Shown in pieces: positions 26,197-35,103 of a stretch of 64,000 bases of DNA. Both the position numbers and the translations under genes were made by a program. Source of the DNA: CAIYQJ01 sp963717255. GTDB lineage: Bacteria > Chloroflexota > Limnocylindria > Limnocylindrales > CSP1-4. Location: NCBI GenBank assembly GCA_963717255.1, contig CAVQVT010000001.1, forward strand, positions 62,001 through 126,000, read 5' to 3'. The notes beneath the pieces were generated by a model, which saw only the letters and a program-made list of their open reading frames with translations, was not told the origin of the DNA and did no database searches. Within the stretch, counting starts at the first letter, position 1; every line of letters begins with the position of its first letter.

Positions 26197-27313
26197 ATGA
26201 CCGACGAGCCCGTCGAGGGCGTCCGCGAAACGCCGCTCGCGGAGCGGCACATCGCGCTCGGGGCGCGGATGATCGACTTCGCCGGCTGGCTCATGCCGGT
26301 GCAGTACGTCGGGATCGTGGACGAGCACCGCGCGGTGCGCGAGCGCGCCGGACTCTTCGACCTCTCGCACATGGGCGAGCTGTACGTCGAGGGCCCGGAC
26401 GCCGGTGAGGCGCTCGCCCGCGCCCTCGTGAGCGACCCGCCCTCGCTCCCGGTCGGCCGTGCGCAGTACTCGATGATCTGCGCGCCGGACGGCGGCGTCA
26501 TCGACGACCTCATCGTCTACCGGCTCGCCGACGAGCGGTACCTCGTCGTGGCGAACGCCTCCAACACCGCGGTCGTGAGCGACGCGCTCGCCGAGCGCCT
26601 GGAAGGGATGCGGGTCGTCCTGGACGACCGCTCCCTCGACACGGCGCTCGTCTCCGTCCAGGGGCCGCAGAGCGTCGCCATCCTCGCCGGGCTGACCGGC
26701 GTGGACCTCGGTGCGCTCCGGTACTACGCCGCCGCGGAGGGGACCGTCGCCGGGATCCCTGCGCTCGTCGCACGGACCGGCTACACGGGCGAGGACGGGT
26801 TCGAGGTCTTCGTCGAGTGGGAGCGGGCGGGGGAGGTCTGGGACGCGATGCTCGAGGCCGGGCGGCCGCAGCGGCGCGGTCCCGGTGGGCCTCGGGGCCC
26901 GGGACACACTCCGCCTCGAGGCGGGGATGCCCCTGTACGGCAACGAGCTGGACCGGGCGACGAACCCGTTCGAGGCCGGTCTCGGACGCGTCGTGCGGCT
27001 GGGCAAGGATGCCGACTTCGTCGGGCGGGCCGCGCTCGAGAAGGCCGCCGCTGAGCCGGCCAGGAGGAAGCTGGTCGGCCTCGTCGTCCGCGGGCGCGGG
27101 ATCGCCCGGCACGGCTACCCGGTCCTGTCGGGCGAGGCGGTGACGGGCACCGTCACGAGCGGCACCGCGTCGCCGACGCTGGGCGTGCCGATCGCGATGG
27201 CCTACGTCGCCCCGCGCGACGCCGAGCCGGGTACGATGCTGGACGTCGCCGTCCGCGAGCAGCGGGTGGCGGCGGAGGTCGTCGCCCTCCCGTTCTACCG
27301 ACGGAAGCGCTGA
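26197..27313 (+). CDS. gcvT: Glycine cleavage system aminomethyltransferase (T protein), frameshifted
   Basis: ATG 26197 follows a GGGGAGAG site. GcvT transfers the aminomethyl carbon from the H protein to tetrahydrofolate, releasing ammonia. Visible are H-x-A-L-G-A-R-M-I-D-F-A-G-W, P-V-Q-Y, F-D-L-S-H-M-G-E and V-A-R-T-G-Y-T-G-E-D-G-F-E. Homology shifts +1 near 26868-26876 to A-V-P-V-G-L-G-A-R-D-T-L-R-L-E-A-G-M-P-L-Y-G and ends L-P-F-Y-R-R-K-R at 27313. Length is 3n+1 (about 371 residues, normal for the family). First gene of a gcvT-H-PA-PB operon; no glycine riboswitch-like structure fits in the 70-bp spacer before it. Confidence 0.92.
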
Positions 27314-27379
27314 CGGCACCCGGCCCCGACACCACCGCCGCGCGAGCGGCGAGGCCCGTTCGAGGAGGATGAGCACCCG

Positions 27380-27760
27380 ATGGTCCCGACCGATCTCCGG
27401 TACACCAGGGAGCACGAGTGGGTCCGCGTGGAGGACGGCGTCGCGACCGTCGGGATCACCGCACACGCGGCCGACCAGCTCGGCGACATCGTCTTCGTCG
27501 AGTGCCCGGCCGTGGGCGCGGCCGTCTCCGCGGGGAAGACGTTCGGCGTGGTCGAGTCGGTGAAGGCCGTCTCGGACCTCTTCGCGCCGGTCTCGGGCGC
27601 GGTCCTCGAGACGAACGGCGAGCTCGGTGCCCGGCCCGAGCTCGCGAACTCCGACCCGTACGGGGAGGGGTGGATGCTCCGCATCTCCGTCTCGGACGCC
27701 GGCGAGCTCGACGCGCTGCTCGACGCCGCGGCGTACGAGGCGCTCGTCGCCGAGGGGTAG
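27380..27760 (+). CDS. gcvH: Glycine cleavage system H protein
   Basis: 126 residues from ATG 27380, 66 bp after gcvT, with a GAGGAGGATG site upstream. R-Y-T-R-E-H-E-W-V at the N terminus, L-G-D-I-V-F-V-E and the lipoyl-lysine motif E-S-V-K-A-V-S-D (Lys near residue 63) are all present, then N-S-D-P-Y-G-E-G-W-M. The lipoylated protein shuttles the aminomethyl group between P, T and L proteins. Confidence 0.96.
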   Translation: MVPTDLRYTREHEWVRVEDGVATVGITAHAADQLGDIVFVECPAVGAAVSAGKTFGVVESVKAVSDLFAPVSGAVLETNGELGARPELANSDPYGEGWMLRISVSDAGELDALLDAAAYEALVAEG

Positions 27761-27767
27761 CCGCCCG

Positions 27768-29163
27768 ATGGTCTACGGCCCGCACACGCCGAGCGAGCGG
27801 GAGCGGATGCTCTCGGCGCTCGGGATCGCGTCCATCGACGACCTCTTCACCGACATCCCCGAGGCGGTGCGTGCCCGGGGCCTCGACCTCCCCGAGGGGC
27901 TGACGGAGCAGGAGCTGGTCGCCCACCTCCAGCGGCTCGCCCACCGGAACCAGGTCGACCACGTGGACTTCACCGGTGGCGGCGTCTACCGCCACCACAT
28001 CCCGCCCGTGGTGGACCAGATCCTCCTGCGCAGCGAGTTCTACACCGCGTACACCCCGTACCAGCCCGAGGTGAGCCAGGGGACGCTCCAGTCCATCTAC
28101 GAGTTCGAATCGCTCGTCGGCGAGCTCATGGATATGGACGTCGTCTCCGCGTCGCACTACGACGGGGCGGCGGCGACGGCCGAGGCTGCCCTCATGGCCT
28201 GCCGCGCCACGCGCCGCGAGCGCGTGCTCGTCAGCGCGGCCGTCCACCCGCACTACCGCGAGACGCTCGCCACCTACTTCCACGGGGGCGACCTGCGCCT
28301 CGACGAGATCCCGCTCGTCGCGGACGGCCCGGCCGCCGGGACGACGGACCTCACCGCGCTCGAGCGCCTCCTCGCCGATCCGGACGCTCCGGTCGCCGGT
28401 GTCATCGTGGCGAACCCGTCGTTCGTGGGCCTGCTGGAGCCCATGGCCGAGGTCGGCCGGATCGCCCACGCGGCGGGCGCGCTCTTCGTGGCGGTCGTGG
28501 AGCCCGTCTCGCTCTCCGTCCTCGCCCCGCCCGGCGCGTACGGCGCGGACATCGCCGCGGGCGAGGGACAGCCGCTCGGGCATGCCGCCCCAGTACGGCG
28601 GTCCGTACCTGGGCCTGCTGGCGTCCACCGAGGCGCTCGTCCGCCAGATCCCGGGCCGCCTCGTGGGCATGACCACCGACGTCGACGGCCGCCGGGCCTA
28701 CGTCATGACGCTCCGGGCGCGCGAGCAGGACATCCGGCGCGAGAAGGCGGCGAGCAACATCTGCACGAACCAGGCGCTCTGCGCGCTGGCGGCGTCGGTC
28801 CACCTCGCGGCCATCGGGCCGCACGGCCTGCGGGACATGGCCGCGATGGGCGCGGCCCGCGCGGCCGAGCTCGCGTCCGCGCTCGCCGCCGCCGGCGCCC
28901 CGCGGATGCACCCCGGCCCGTACCTCAACGAGTTCGTCGTCCGCGTGCCGGACCCACGGCGCGTACACCGCGCGCTCCTGGAGCGCGGCGTCATCGGCGG
29001 GATCGTCCTCGCGGACGTCGCGCCGGACCGCCCGGAGCTCGCCGACGGGCTCCTGGTCTGCGCGACGGAGGTCACCACCCGGGCGGACATCGCCGCGTTC
29101 GCGAGCGCCCTCTCCGCCGTCCTCGCGACGCCGGCCGCGGCAGCCGAAGGAGCCGCCCGATGA
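27768..29163 (+). CDS. gcvPA: Glycine dehydrogenase (decarboxylating) subunit 1, frameshifted
   Basis: ATG 27768, 7 bp after gcvH. The N-terminal part has F-T-G-G-G-V-Y-R-H-H-I-P, F-Y-T-A-Y-T-P-Y-Q-P-E-V-S-Q-G-T-L-Q and S-H-Y-D-G-A-A-A-T-A-E-A-A-L-M. After A-A-G-E-G-Q-P-L-G the homology jumps +1 at the GGG of CTCGGGCATG (about 28578) to M-P-P-Q-Y-G-G-P-Y-L-G and continues through R-E-K-A-A-S-N-I-C-T-N-Q-A-L to 29163. Length 3n+1 gives about 464 residues after correction. With GcvPB it forms the PLP-dependent P protein that decarboxylates glycine. Confidence 0.92.
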
Positions 29164-30734
29164 CCGGCATGGTCACGCCCGAGGCGGCGGCCGCCGCGGC
29201 GCTGCTCGGCCCGGAGCCGGAAGGCCTGCCGGTCCCGCCCGGTGCCGGTCCGTCCCTCCAGCCGACCCTGTTCGAGCTCTCGCGCCCCGGGCGCGGCGGC
29301 GGCAAGGTCGCGCATCCGCCCGCGGACGCCCTCGACCGCCTGCCCGCCGACGCCCGGCGGGCGGCGCCGCCCGGCCTCCCGGAGCTCGACGAGCCGACGG
29401 TCGTGCGCCACTACGTCAACCTCTCGCGCCTGAACTACTCGATCGACACGGGCTTCTATCCGCTCGGGTCGTGCACCATGAAGTACAACCCCAAGGTGGA
29501 CGAGTGGGCGGCGCGCCTCCGCGGGTTCGCTTCGCTCCATCCGTTCGCGCCGGACGAGACGGCCCAGGGGACGCTCCAGCTGCTCTGGGAGCTCGAGGAG
29601 GCGCTCGCGACGATCTCCGGGATGGAGGCCGTGACGCTCCAGCCGGCGGCCGGCGCCCAGGGCGAGCTCACCGGGATCCTCATGATCCGCGCGTACCACC
29701 GCGCCCGCGGCGACACGGAGCGGACCGAGGTCCTCGTGCCGGACACCGCGCACGGGACGAACCCCGCCACCGCCTCGATGGCCGGCTTCACGACCGTCTC
29801 CATCCCGTCCGCGGAGGACGGCGGCGTGGACCTCGACGCCTTCCGCGCCGCGCTCGGTCCGCGGACGGCCGCGATCATGGTCACGAACCCGTCCACGTAC
29901 GGTCTCTTCGAGCGCCGTGTCGTCGAGCTGCTCGAGATGACGCACGCCGCGGGCGCGCTCGCGTACATGGACGGCGCGAACCTCAACGCGATCATGGGCC
30001 ACTTCCGGCCGGGCGACGCCGGGTTCGACGTCATGCACTTCAACGTCCACAAGACGTTCAGCACGCCGCACGGCGGCGGCGGGCCGGGCGCGGGCCCGGT
30101 GGGGGTCCGGGCGGCCCTGCTGCCGTACCTCCCGTCGCCGCGCGTCCTGCGCGAGCCCGACGGCTCGTACCGCCTCGAGCGCCCCGGAGAGCGGCCCGCG
30201 TCGATCGGCCGGATGCGCTCGTTCGTCGGGAACGTCGGGGTCCTCGTGCGCGCGTACGCGTACGTTCTCGCGCACGGCGGCCCCGGCCTCACCCGGGTCA
30301 GCGAGGACGCGGTGCTGGCGGCGAACTACCTGCGGAAGCGGGTGGGCGAGTCGTTCGAGATCCCGTTCGACCGCACCTGCATGCACGAGTTCATCGCGTC
30401 GGGTGCCGCCCTGAAGCGCGAGACCGGCATCCGGACGCTGGACGTCGCCAAGCGGCTCATCGACCACGGCTTCCACCCGCCGACGATCTACTTCCCCCTG
30501 ACGGTCGAGGAGGCGATGCTCATCGAGCCCACCGAGACCGAGTCGGTCGAGACGCTCGACGCGTTCGCGGACGCGCTCGCGGCGATCGCCCGGGAGGCGC
30601 GCGAGGCCCCGCACCTCGTGACGTCCGCGCCCACGACGGCGCCCGTCCGGCGGCTCGACGAGGCCGCCGCGGCGCGCCAACCGAACCTGCGGTGGCGTCC
30701 GCCGGCCGGGTCGGAGACGCCCTGTCCCGACTGA
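29160..30734 (+). CDS. gcvPB: Glycine dehydrogenase (decarboxylating) subunit 2
   Basis: 524 residues from ATG 29160 overlapping the gcvPA stop (ATGA). L-E-L-S/F-E-L-S start region, V-R-H-Y-V-N-L-S, F-Y-P-L-G-S-C-T-M-K-Y-N-P-K, T-A-H-G-T-N-P-A-T-A-S-M and the PLP-lysine motif N-V-H-K-T-F-S-T-P-H-G-G-G-G-P-G are all present. The split PA/PB form of the P protein is typical of Gram-positive and many deep-branching bacteria. A stable hairpin follows the stop. Confidence 0.96.
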   Translation: MTGMVTPEAAAAAALLGPEPEGLPVPPGAGPSLQPTLFELSRPGRGGGKVAHPPADALDRLPADARRAAPPGLPELDEPTVVRHYVNLSRLNYSIDTGFYPLGSCTMKYNPKVDEWAARLRGFASLHPFAPDETAQGTLQLLWELEEALATISGMEAVTLQPAAGAQGELTGILMIRAYHRARGDTERTEVLVPDTAHGTNPATASMAGFTTVSIPSAEDGGVDLDAFRAALGPRTAAIMVTNPSTYGLFERRVVELLEMTHAAGALAYMDGANLNAIMGHFRPGDAGFDVMHFNVHKTFSTPHGGGGPGAGPVGVRAALLPYLPSPRVLREPDGSYRLERPGERPASIGRMRSFVGNVGVLVRAYAYVLAHGGPGLTRVSEDAVLAANYLRKRVGESFEIPFDRTCMHEFIASGAALKRETGIRTLDVAKRLIDHGFHPPTIYFPLTVEEAMLIEPTETESVETLDAFADALAAIAREAREAPHLVTSAPTTAPVRRLDEAAAARQPNLRWRPPAGSETPCPD

Positions 30735-30750
30735 CCGCGGGCACGGGGGT

Positions 30751-30781
30751 CCGGTCGGCCCCCCTCGGACGGGCCGACCGG
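30751..30781 (+). terminator. Terminator-like hairpin after gcvPB
   Basis: An 11-bp perfect stem (30751-30761 with 30771-30781) and 9-nt loop, 17 nt after the gcvPB stop. The tail is only GTTTG, and the next promoter's TTGACA begins 3 nt later, so termination and re-initiation are packed together. Confidence 0.65.
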
Positions 30782-30783
30782 GT

Positions 30784-30812
30784 TTGACAGCCTTCCGGGG
30801 CGTCCCCATAGT
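30784..30812 (+). promoter_or_regulatory. Promoter of the first peptide-transport operon
   Basis: A consensus TTGACA (30784-30789) and CATAGT (30807-30812) are separated by 17 bp. The expected start near 30819 leaves a leader of about 160 nt before the binding-protein gene, ending in a stem-loop just ahead of the ribosome-binding site. Confidence 0.7.
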
Positions 30813-30937
30813 TCCGTGCAAGGCCCTCGGTCGGGTCTGTGTCGCATATGGGCGCCGTCCAGGCCGTCCCCCAGCGGGTCGGCCGGAGGAACGGGCGTGC
30901 TCCCGCGACGCGGAGCGCCGAGGCGGCCGAGAGGAGT

Positions 30938-30968
30938 CGACGGGACATCGGAAAGGATGTTCCCGTCG
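30938..30968 (+). other. 5' leader stem-loop next to the SBP ribosome-binding site
   Basis: CGACGGGACATC (30938-30949) pairs with GATGTTCCCGTCG (30956-30968) with one bulged base and a 6-nt GGAAAG loop. It ends 2 nt before the AGGAGG site (30971-30976) of the binding protein. Such placement could protect the transcript or modulate initiation; neither is shown. Confidence 0.55.
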
Positions 30969-30980
30969 GGAGGAGGTTTG

Positions 30981-32819
30981 ATGCACAAGCGTCTCATCAC
31001 CCTCGTGGGCGTCGTCGCGATCTTCGCGGCGGCCTGCCAGGGCGCCACGTCCACGACCGCGCCGACGACGGCCCCGACCGCGGCCCCGGCGACGCAGGCC
31101 CCGGCCACGGAGGCCCCGGCCACCCAGGCCCCGGCCACCGAGGCCCCGACCGCGGCCCCGGCGGAGCCCAACCTCTTCGGCTCGACGTACCCGAGCCGCC
31201 GTGCCCAGGGCGCCCCGGGCGGCACGGTCATCTACGGCGACTGGCAGGAGGCCAACCTCTTCAACCCGTACTACCAGGGCCAGGTCATCGAGGCGAACGT
31301 CACGTCCGCCGTCTTCCGCGGCCTCGTGACGTCGACGGACGACTTCAAGTACGCGGTCGACCTCGCCGTCGACCCCGCCCCCACGGTCTCCAACGGCGGC
31401 GTCGTGCTCGGCCAGAACGGCGACGCGATGACCGTCACGTGGAAGCTCAAGGACGGCCAGCTGTGGTCCGACGGCACGCCGATCACGTGCGATGACATCG
31501 TCGCGACCCAGAACTGGGTCATGAGCCCGGACAACACCGGCCTCTACGGCGGCACCACGGGCTACGAGGACATCACCAAGATCGACTGCCCGTCGCCGAC
31601 GGACGTGGTCATGCACTTCAAGAACGTCTACTTCGACTACCTCGTCCTCTACCCGGCGGTCCTCCAGAAGGCCTACATCGAGTCGATCCCGGTGGCGGAC
31701 CAGGTCACGGGCAAGGGCTGGGCGGCCACGGACATGCCGAACGTCCCGGTCTCCGGGGCGTTCCAGTACGACACGATCACCCCGGGCCAGGAGCTCCGGC
31801 TCAAGAAGAACCCGAACTGGAAGAACCCGCTCACCGGTGAGACGGCCTACCTCGACGCCGTCGTCTGGAAGTGGTACGGCGACGCCGACGCGATGATCGC
31901 CGGCTACCGCGCCGGCGAGATCGACGCCATGGGCGACCTCACCGACGGCGACCTGCCGAAGGTCCAGGACCTCGGCGACCAGGTCAAGCCGCTCGACGCT
32001 CTCCAGTACGAGTTCCTCCGCCCGAACTGGGGCGTGAACGGCACGACGGGCAACGCCAGCCCGATGGCCGACCCGGCCATGCGCCAGGCGCTGGCGCTCG
32101 CGACGAACAAGGACGAGATCAACCAGCGGCTTCTCGGCGGCAACGCGACGGTCGCGTGGACGAACGTCTCGCCGTTCGCGTGGTACTACACCGAGCCGAC
32201 GAAGACCGAGTTCAACATCGACCAGGCGAACGCCGTCCTCGACCAGGCCGGCTGGGTCAAGGGCGCCGACGGCATCCGCGAGAAGCAGGGGGTCAAGGCG
32301 AACGTCGAGCTCTGCACGACGACCCGCCAGCTCCGCCAGGACAACCTCGCGCTCGTCGCGAGCTGGCTCAAGGAGGTCGGCATCAACGCGATCGTCAGCC
32401 CGGTCTCGGCCGCCGACATCTTCGCCAGCTACAACGAGGGCACGCCCGAGACGAAGTGCAACCTGTCGCGCCACAACTTCGACGTCGCGCTGCACACGTA
32501 CTCCGTCCCGCTCAGCCCGAACTCGAACTACCCGGTCTACGTGTCCGACCAGGGCGCGCCGAACGGGCAGAACGACGCGAACGTCAAGGACCCGGCGATC
32601 GACGAGATCTTCAAGACCCTCAAGGGCACCGTGGACTTCACCCAGGCGCTGGACCTCATGGACCAGTGGCAGAAGATCTACGTGGAGCAGTACGTCGAGG
32701 TCCCGGAGTACTTCCGCAAGGACGTCAACGTCGTCCAGCCGTACCTCAAGAACTGGACCGGCAACCCGACCTCCACGGGCTACACGTGGAACGTCGGCGA
32801 CTGGTTCGTCCAGAAGTAG
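30981..32819 (+). CDS. Peptide/dipeptide ABC transporter substrate-binding lipoprotein (SBP_bac_5)
   Basis: 612 residues from ATG 30981 with AGGAGG upstream; the open frame upstream is non-homologous. A lipoprotein signal peptide (L-V-G-V-V-A-I-F-A-A-A-C, Cys19 lipidated) is followed by a Thr/Ala/Pro-rich linker of about 40 residues with A-P-A-T-Q/E repeats and then a family 5 binding fold: A-V-F-R-G-L, W-K-L-K-D-G-Q-L-W-S-D-G-T-P-I-T, R-Q-A-L-A-L-A-T-N-K-D-E-I and W-x-x-N-P-N at the C-terminal lobe. It captures peptides or similar solutes for the permease encoded downstream. A strong terminator follows, so its mRNA should outnumber the permease mRNA. Confidence 0.9.
   Translation: MHKRLITLVGVVAIFAAACQGATSTTAPTTAPTAAPATQAPATEAPATQAPATEAPTAAPAEPNLFGSTYPSRRAQGAPGGTVIYGDWQEANLFNPYYQGQVIEANVTSAVFRGLVTSTDDFKYAVDLAVDPAPTVSNGGVVLGQNGDAMTVTWKLKDGQLWSDGTPITCDDIVATQNWVMSPDNTGLYGGTTGYEDITKIDCPSPTDVVMHFKNVYFDYLVLYPAVLQKAYIESIPVADQVTGKGWAATDMPNVPVSGAFQYDTITPGQELRLKKNPNWKNPLTGETAYLDAVVWKWYGDADAMIAGYRAGEIDAMGDLTDGDLPKVQDLGDQVKPLDALQYEFLRPNWGVNGTTGNASPMADPAMRQALALATNKDEINQRLLGGNATVAWTNVSPFAWYYTEPTKTEFNIDQANAVLDQAGWVKGADGIREKQGVKANVELCTTTRQLRQDNLALVASWLKEVGINAIVSPVSAADIFASYNEGTPETKCNLSRHNFDVALHTYSVPLSPNSNYPVYVSDQGAPNGQNDANVKDPAIDEIFKTLKGTVDFTQALDLMDQWQKIYVEQYVEVPEYFRKDVNVVQPYLKNWTGNPTSTGYTWNVGDWFVQK
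31089..31148 (+). repeat. 30-bp repeat coding for the SBP linker
   Basis: Two imperfect 30-bp units (31089-31118 and 31119-31148) each encode A-T-Q-A-P-A-T-E-A-P. The same peptide repeat recurs in the second binding protein at 38331-38390 with different synonymous codons. Confidence 0.7.
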
Positions 32820-32858
32820 CGCGCGGGGAACCCGAGAGGCTTCCCTCGACGTCCGAGA

Positions 32859-32894
32859 GCCCGGGGCGCCACGCAGGCGCCCCGGGCTTTATCA
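32859..32894 (+). terminator. Intrinsic terminator between SBP and permease genes
   Basis: A 12-bp perfect GC stem (32859-32870 with 32876-32887) and ACGCA loop followed by TTTATCATT. This is the best terminator in the window. Because dppB follows 75 bp later without a strong promoter in between, it probably acts as an attenuator or mRNA 3' stabiliser. Confidence 0.85.
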
Positions 32895-32969
32895 TTCGCA
32901 GCGGTCCTCGCTGTACCGTGCCCGCCCGCTGCGGCCACGGGGGTGGTCCGACCCGGAGGTGAGCGGGTA

Positions 32970-34067
32970 GTGGGCAAGTACATCGTCCGTCGATGCATCC
33001 AGGCGATCCCGGTCCTGTTCGGGATCACCATCGTCGTCTACGCCATCCTCCTCGCGGCGCCCGGCGGACCCACCGCCCGGTTCGCGAACAACCCGCGCGT
33101 GACCGAGGCGGACCGCGACAAGTTCAAGAAGGCGTGGGGCCTCGACCAGCCGGTGCCCGTCCAGTACTGCCGCTGGATGGGGATCTGCAACCCGAACAAC
33201 GAGGGCCTCGCCGTCTTCATCAGCGACAGCGGGGTCCCCAACTTCCTGCCGGCGGCGATCGGCGGTGGCACGAACGGGATCCTCCACGGGGACTTCGGGA
33301 TCTCGATCTCCACCGGCCAGGCGGTCTCCACGATGATCGCCCGCGCCGCGCTGCCCACCGCGATCCTCGCCGGGACGGCGCTCGTCATCTGGCTCCTGCT
33401 CGCGACGCTCATCGGCTCGTACAGCGCGATCAAACGCTACTCGTTCTTCGACCAGGCCTCCACGGTCTTCTGCTACGTGGGTTACGCCATGCCCACCTTC
33501 TGGCTGGGCATCATGCTGATCTTCATCTTCAGCGGTCCGGGCTTGAACATCCTGCCCGCGGGCGGGATGACGGAGACGCGCCTCTCGCCGCCGTTCGGGA
33601 CCGAGGCCTACTGGGCGTACTTCGCGGCGAACCCGCTGACGGCGATCATGGACATCAGCAAGCACCTGCTCCTGCCGGTCGTAACGCTCGTCGTGGTGAA
33701 CATCGCCGGCGACAGCCGGTTCATCCGGGCGTCGATGCTCGAATCGCTCTCCCAGGACTACGTCCGGACAGCGAAGGCCAAGGGCCTGCGCAACCGGGTC
33801 GTCTGGATGAAGCACGCGTTCCGGAACGCGATGCTCCCGTTCGTCACGAACGTGGGGCTGGAGATCCCGTTCCTCTTCGCCGGCGCGATCGTCACCGAGA
33901 CGATCTTCAGCTGGCCGGGGATGGGGCGCCTGACGATCGACGCGACGCGCGACTACGACTACCCGCTCCTCATGGGCGTCCTGCTCATCACGGCGGTCTG
34001 CGTCGTCTTCGCCAACCTTCTGGCCGACATCGCGTACGCGGTCGTCGACCCGCGGATCAAGTACTGA
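32970..34067 (+). CDS. Peptide ABC transporter permease, DppB type
   Basis: 365 residues from GTG 32970, chosen because GGAGGTGA lies 7 nt upstream and G-K-Y-I-V-R-R is the family start. Six membrane segments of the BPD_transp_1 fold; the EAA loop reads R-T-A-K-A-K-G-L-R-N-R-V-V-W-M-K-H-A-F-R. An unusual insert around residues 65-95 (Q-Y-C-R-W-M-G-I-C-N-P-N-N) with two Cys lies in the first extracytoplasmic loop. Forms the pore with the next gene product. Confidence 0.92.
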   Translation: MGKYIVRRCIQAIPVLFGITIVVYAILLAAPGGPTARFANNPRVTEADRDKFKKAWGLDQPVPVQYCRWMGICNPNNEGLAVFISDSGVPNFLPAAIGGGTNGILHGDFGISISTGQAVSTMIARAALPTAILAGTALVIWLLLATLIGSYSAIKRYSFFDQASTVFCYVGYAMPTFWLGIMLIFIFSGPGLNILPAGGMTETRLSPPFGTEAYWAYFAANPLTAIMDISKHLLLPVVTLVVVNIAGDSRFIRASMLESLSQDYVRTAKAKGLRNRVVWMKHAFRNAMLPFVTNVGLEIPFLFAGAIVTETIFSWPGMGRLTIDATRDYDYPLLMGVLLITAVCVVFANLLADIAYAVVDPRIKY

Positions 34068-34077
34068 GGCGTCCCCG

Positions 34078-35103
34078 ATGGCACAGGAAGCGAAGCCCCT
34101 CAGCACCCCGCCCGGTTCGTCGCCGATCGACGTGGAGGCGGACGCCATCCCGGGCATCGGCATGGGCATCGCCCAGCCGGACGACGCCGCTGCCCTCCGG
34201 CGGGAGGAGGCGGGCGCCGACTACGAGGTCGCGCTCGAGTCGCTCAACCAGTGGCAGCTCGCGTGGCGGAAGTTCCGGCACCACCACCTCGCCCTCATGG
34301 GGCTCGGGATCCTCGCGGTCCTCATCGGCGTCGCGATCGTCGGCCCGATCCTCTGGCCGTTCGACTTCGCCACCATCCCGCAGCCCGACGAGATCGTCTA
34401 CCAGGGCCGTCCGCCGTCGCTCGCGCACCCGTTCGGCGAGACCGGCGGCCTCCAGCGGGACGTGCTCAACCTCGTGATCAACGGTGCGCGGACGTCGCTC
34501 TTCATCGGCTTCAGCAGCATGGCGCTCGGGGTCCTCATCGGGACCATCGTGGGCTCGCTCGCGGGCTTCGTCGGCGGCGTCCTGGACAACGTGCTCATGC
34601 GGACGGTGGACGTCTTCCTGAGCATCCCGCTCCTCTTCCTCATCCTCGTCGCGAGCCGCTTCTTCGGCAACGGGAACGTGATGCTCATCGTGATGATCTT
34701 CGCGTTCTTCAGCTGGATGGGCATCAGCCGGCTCGTCCGGAGCCTCTTCCTCTCGATCCGCGAGCGCGAGTTCGTCGAGGCCGCGCGGGCGGTCGGCGTC
34801 CGCGACCGGCGGATCATCTTCCGGCACATCCTGCCGAACGCGATCAGCCCGATCGTCGTCTCCGCCTCGCTCATCGTCGCCGCGAACATCATCGCCGAGG
34901 CGTTCGTGAGCTTCCTCGGCTTCGGCGTCAACCCGATCTACCCCACGTGGGGGAACATCCTCTCGAACGCCCTCACCTTCATCCCGCTCGGGAACTGGTG
35001 GTGGCCGTTCTTCCCCGGCCTGATGATCATCCTCACCGTCCTCGCCGTGAACTTCGTCGGCGACGGGCTCCGTGACGCCCTCGACCCGAGGACGCGGGCA
35101 TGA
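34078..35103 (+). CDS. Peptide ABC transporter permease, DppC type
   Basis: 341 residues, 10 bp after dppB. A cytoplasmic N-terminal tail of about 65 residues, longer than usual and acidic, precedes the membrane domain. H-H-H-L-A-L-M-G-L-G is the family oppC start, H-P-F-G-E-T is the exporter-loop motif, and the EAA loop is A-R-A-V-G-V-R-D-R-R-I-I-F-R-H-I. It ends G-D-G-L-R-D-A-L-D-P-R, the typical C terminus. Overlaps dppD by 4 nt. Confidence 0.92.
   Translation: MAQEAKPLSTPPGSSPIDVEADAIPGIGMGIAQPDDAAALRREEAGADYEVALESLNQWQLAWRKFRHHHLALMGLGILAVLIGVAIVGPILWPFDFATIPQPDEIVYQGRPPSLAHPFGETGGLQRDVLNLVINGARTSLFIGFSSMALGVLIGTIVGSLAGFVGGVLDNVLMRTVDVFLSIPLLFLILVASRFFGNGNVMLIVMIFAFFSWMGISRLVRSLFLSIREREFVEAARAVGVRDRRIIFRHILPNAISPIVVSASLIVAANIIAEAFVSFLGFGVNPIYPTWGNILSNALTFIPLGNWWWPFFPGLMIILTVLAVNFVGDGLRDALDPRTRA

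Noticed and set aside
20817..26513. Minus-strand open frame of about 1900 codons, and a plus-strand one of about 1700 codons at 21041-26200.
   Set aside because: Both are Arg/Pro/Gly-rich antisense or off-frame shadows of acnA and the DUF2520 gene, a normal result of very high G+C content; no motif is present.
27627..30734. A single open frame across gcvPA and gcvPB suggesting a one-chain P protein.
   Set aside because: The stretch 28580-29160 is not protein-like in that frame, while the +1 frame continues gcvPA perfectly; gcvPB has its own ATGA-coupled start.
30816..30980. N-terminal extension of the first binding protein in the open frame from 30816.
   Set aside because: It is non-homologous and would place the signal peptide internally; AGGAGG precedes ATG 30981.
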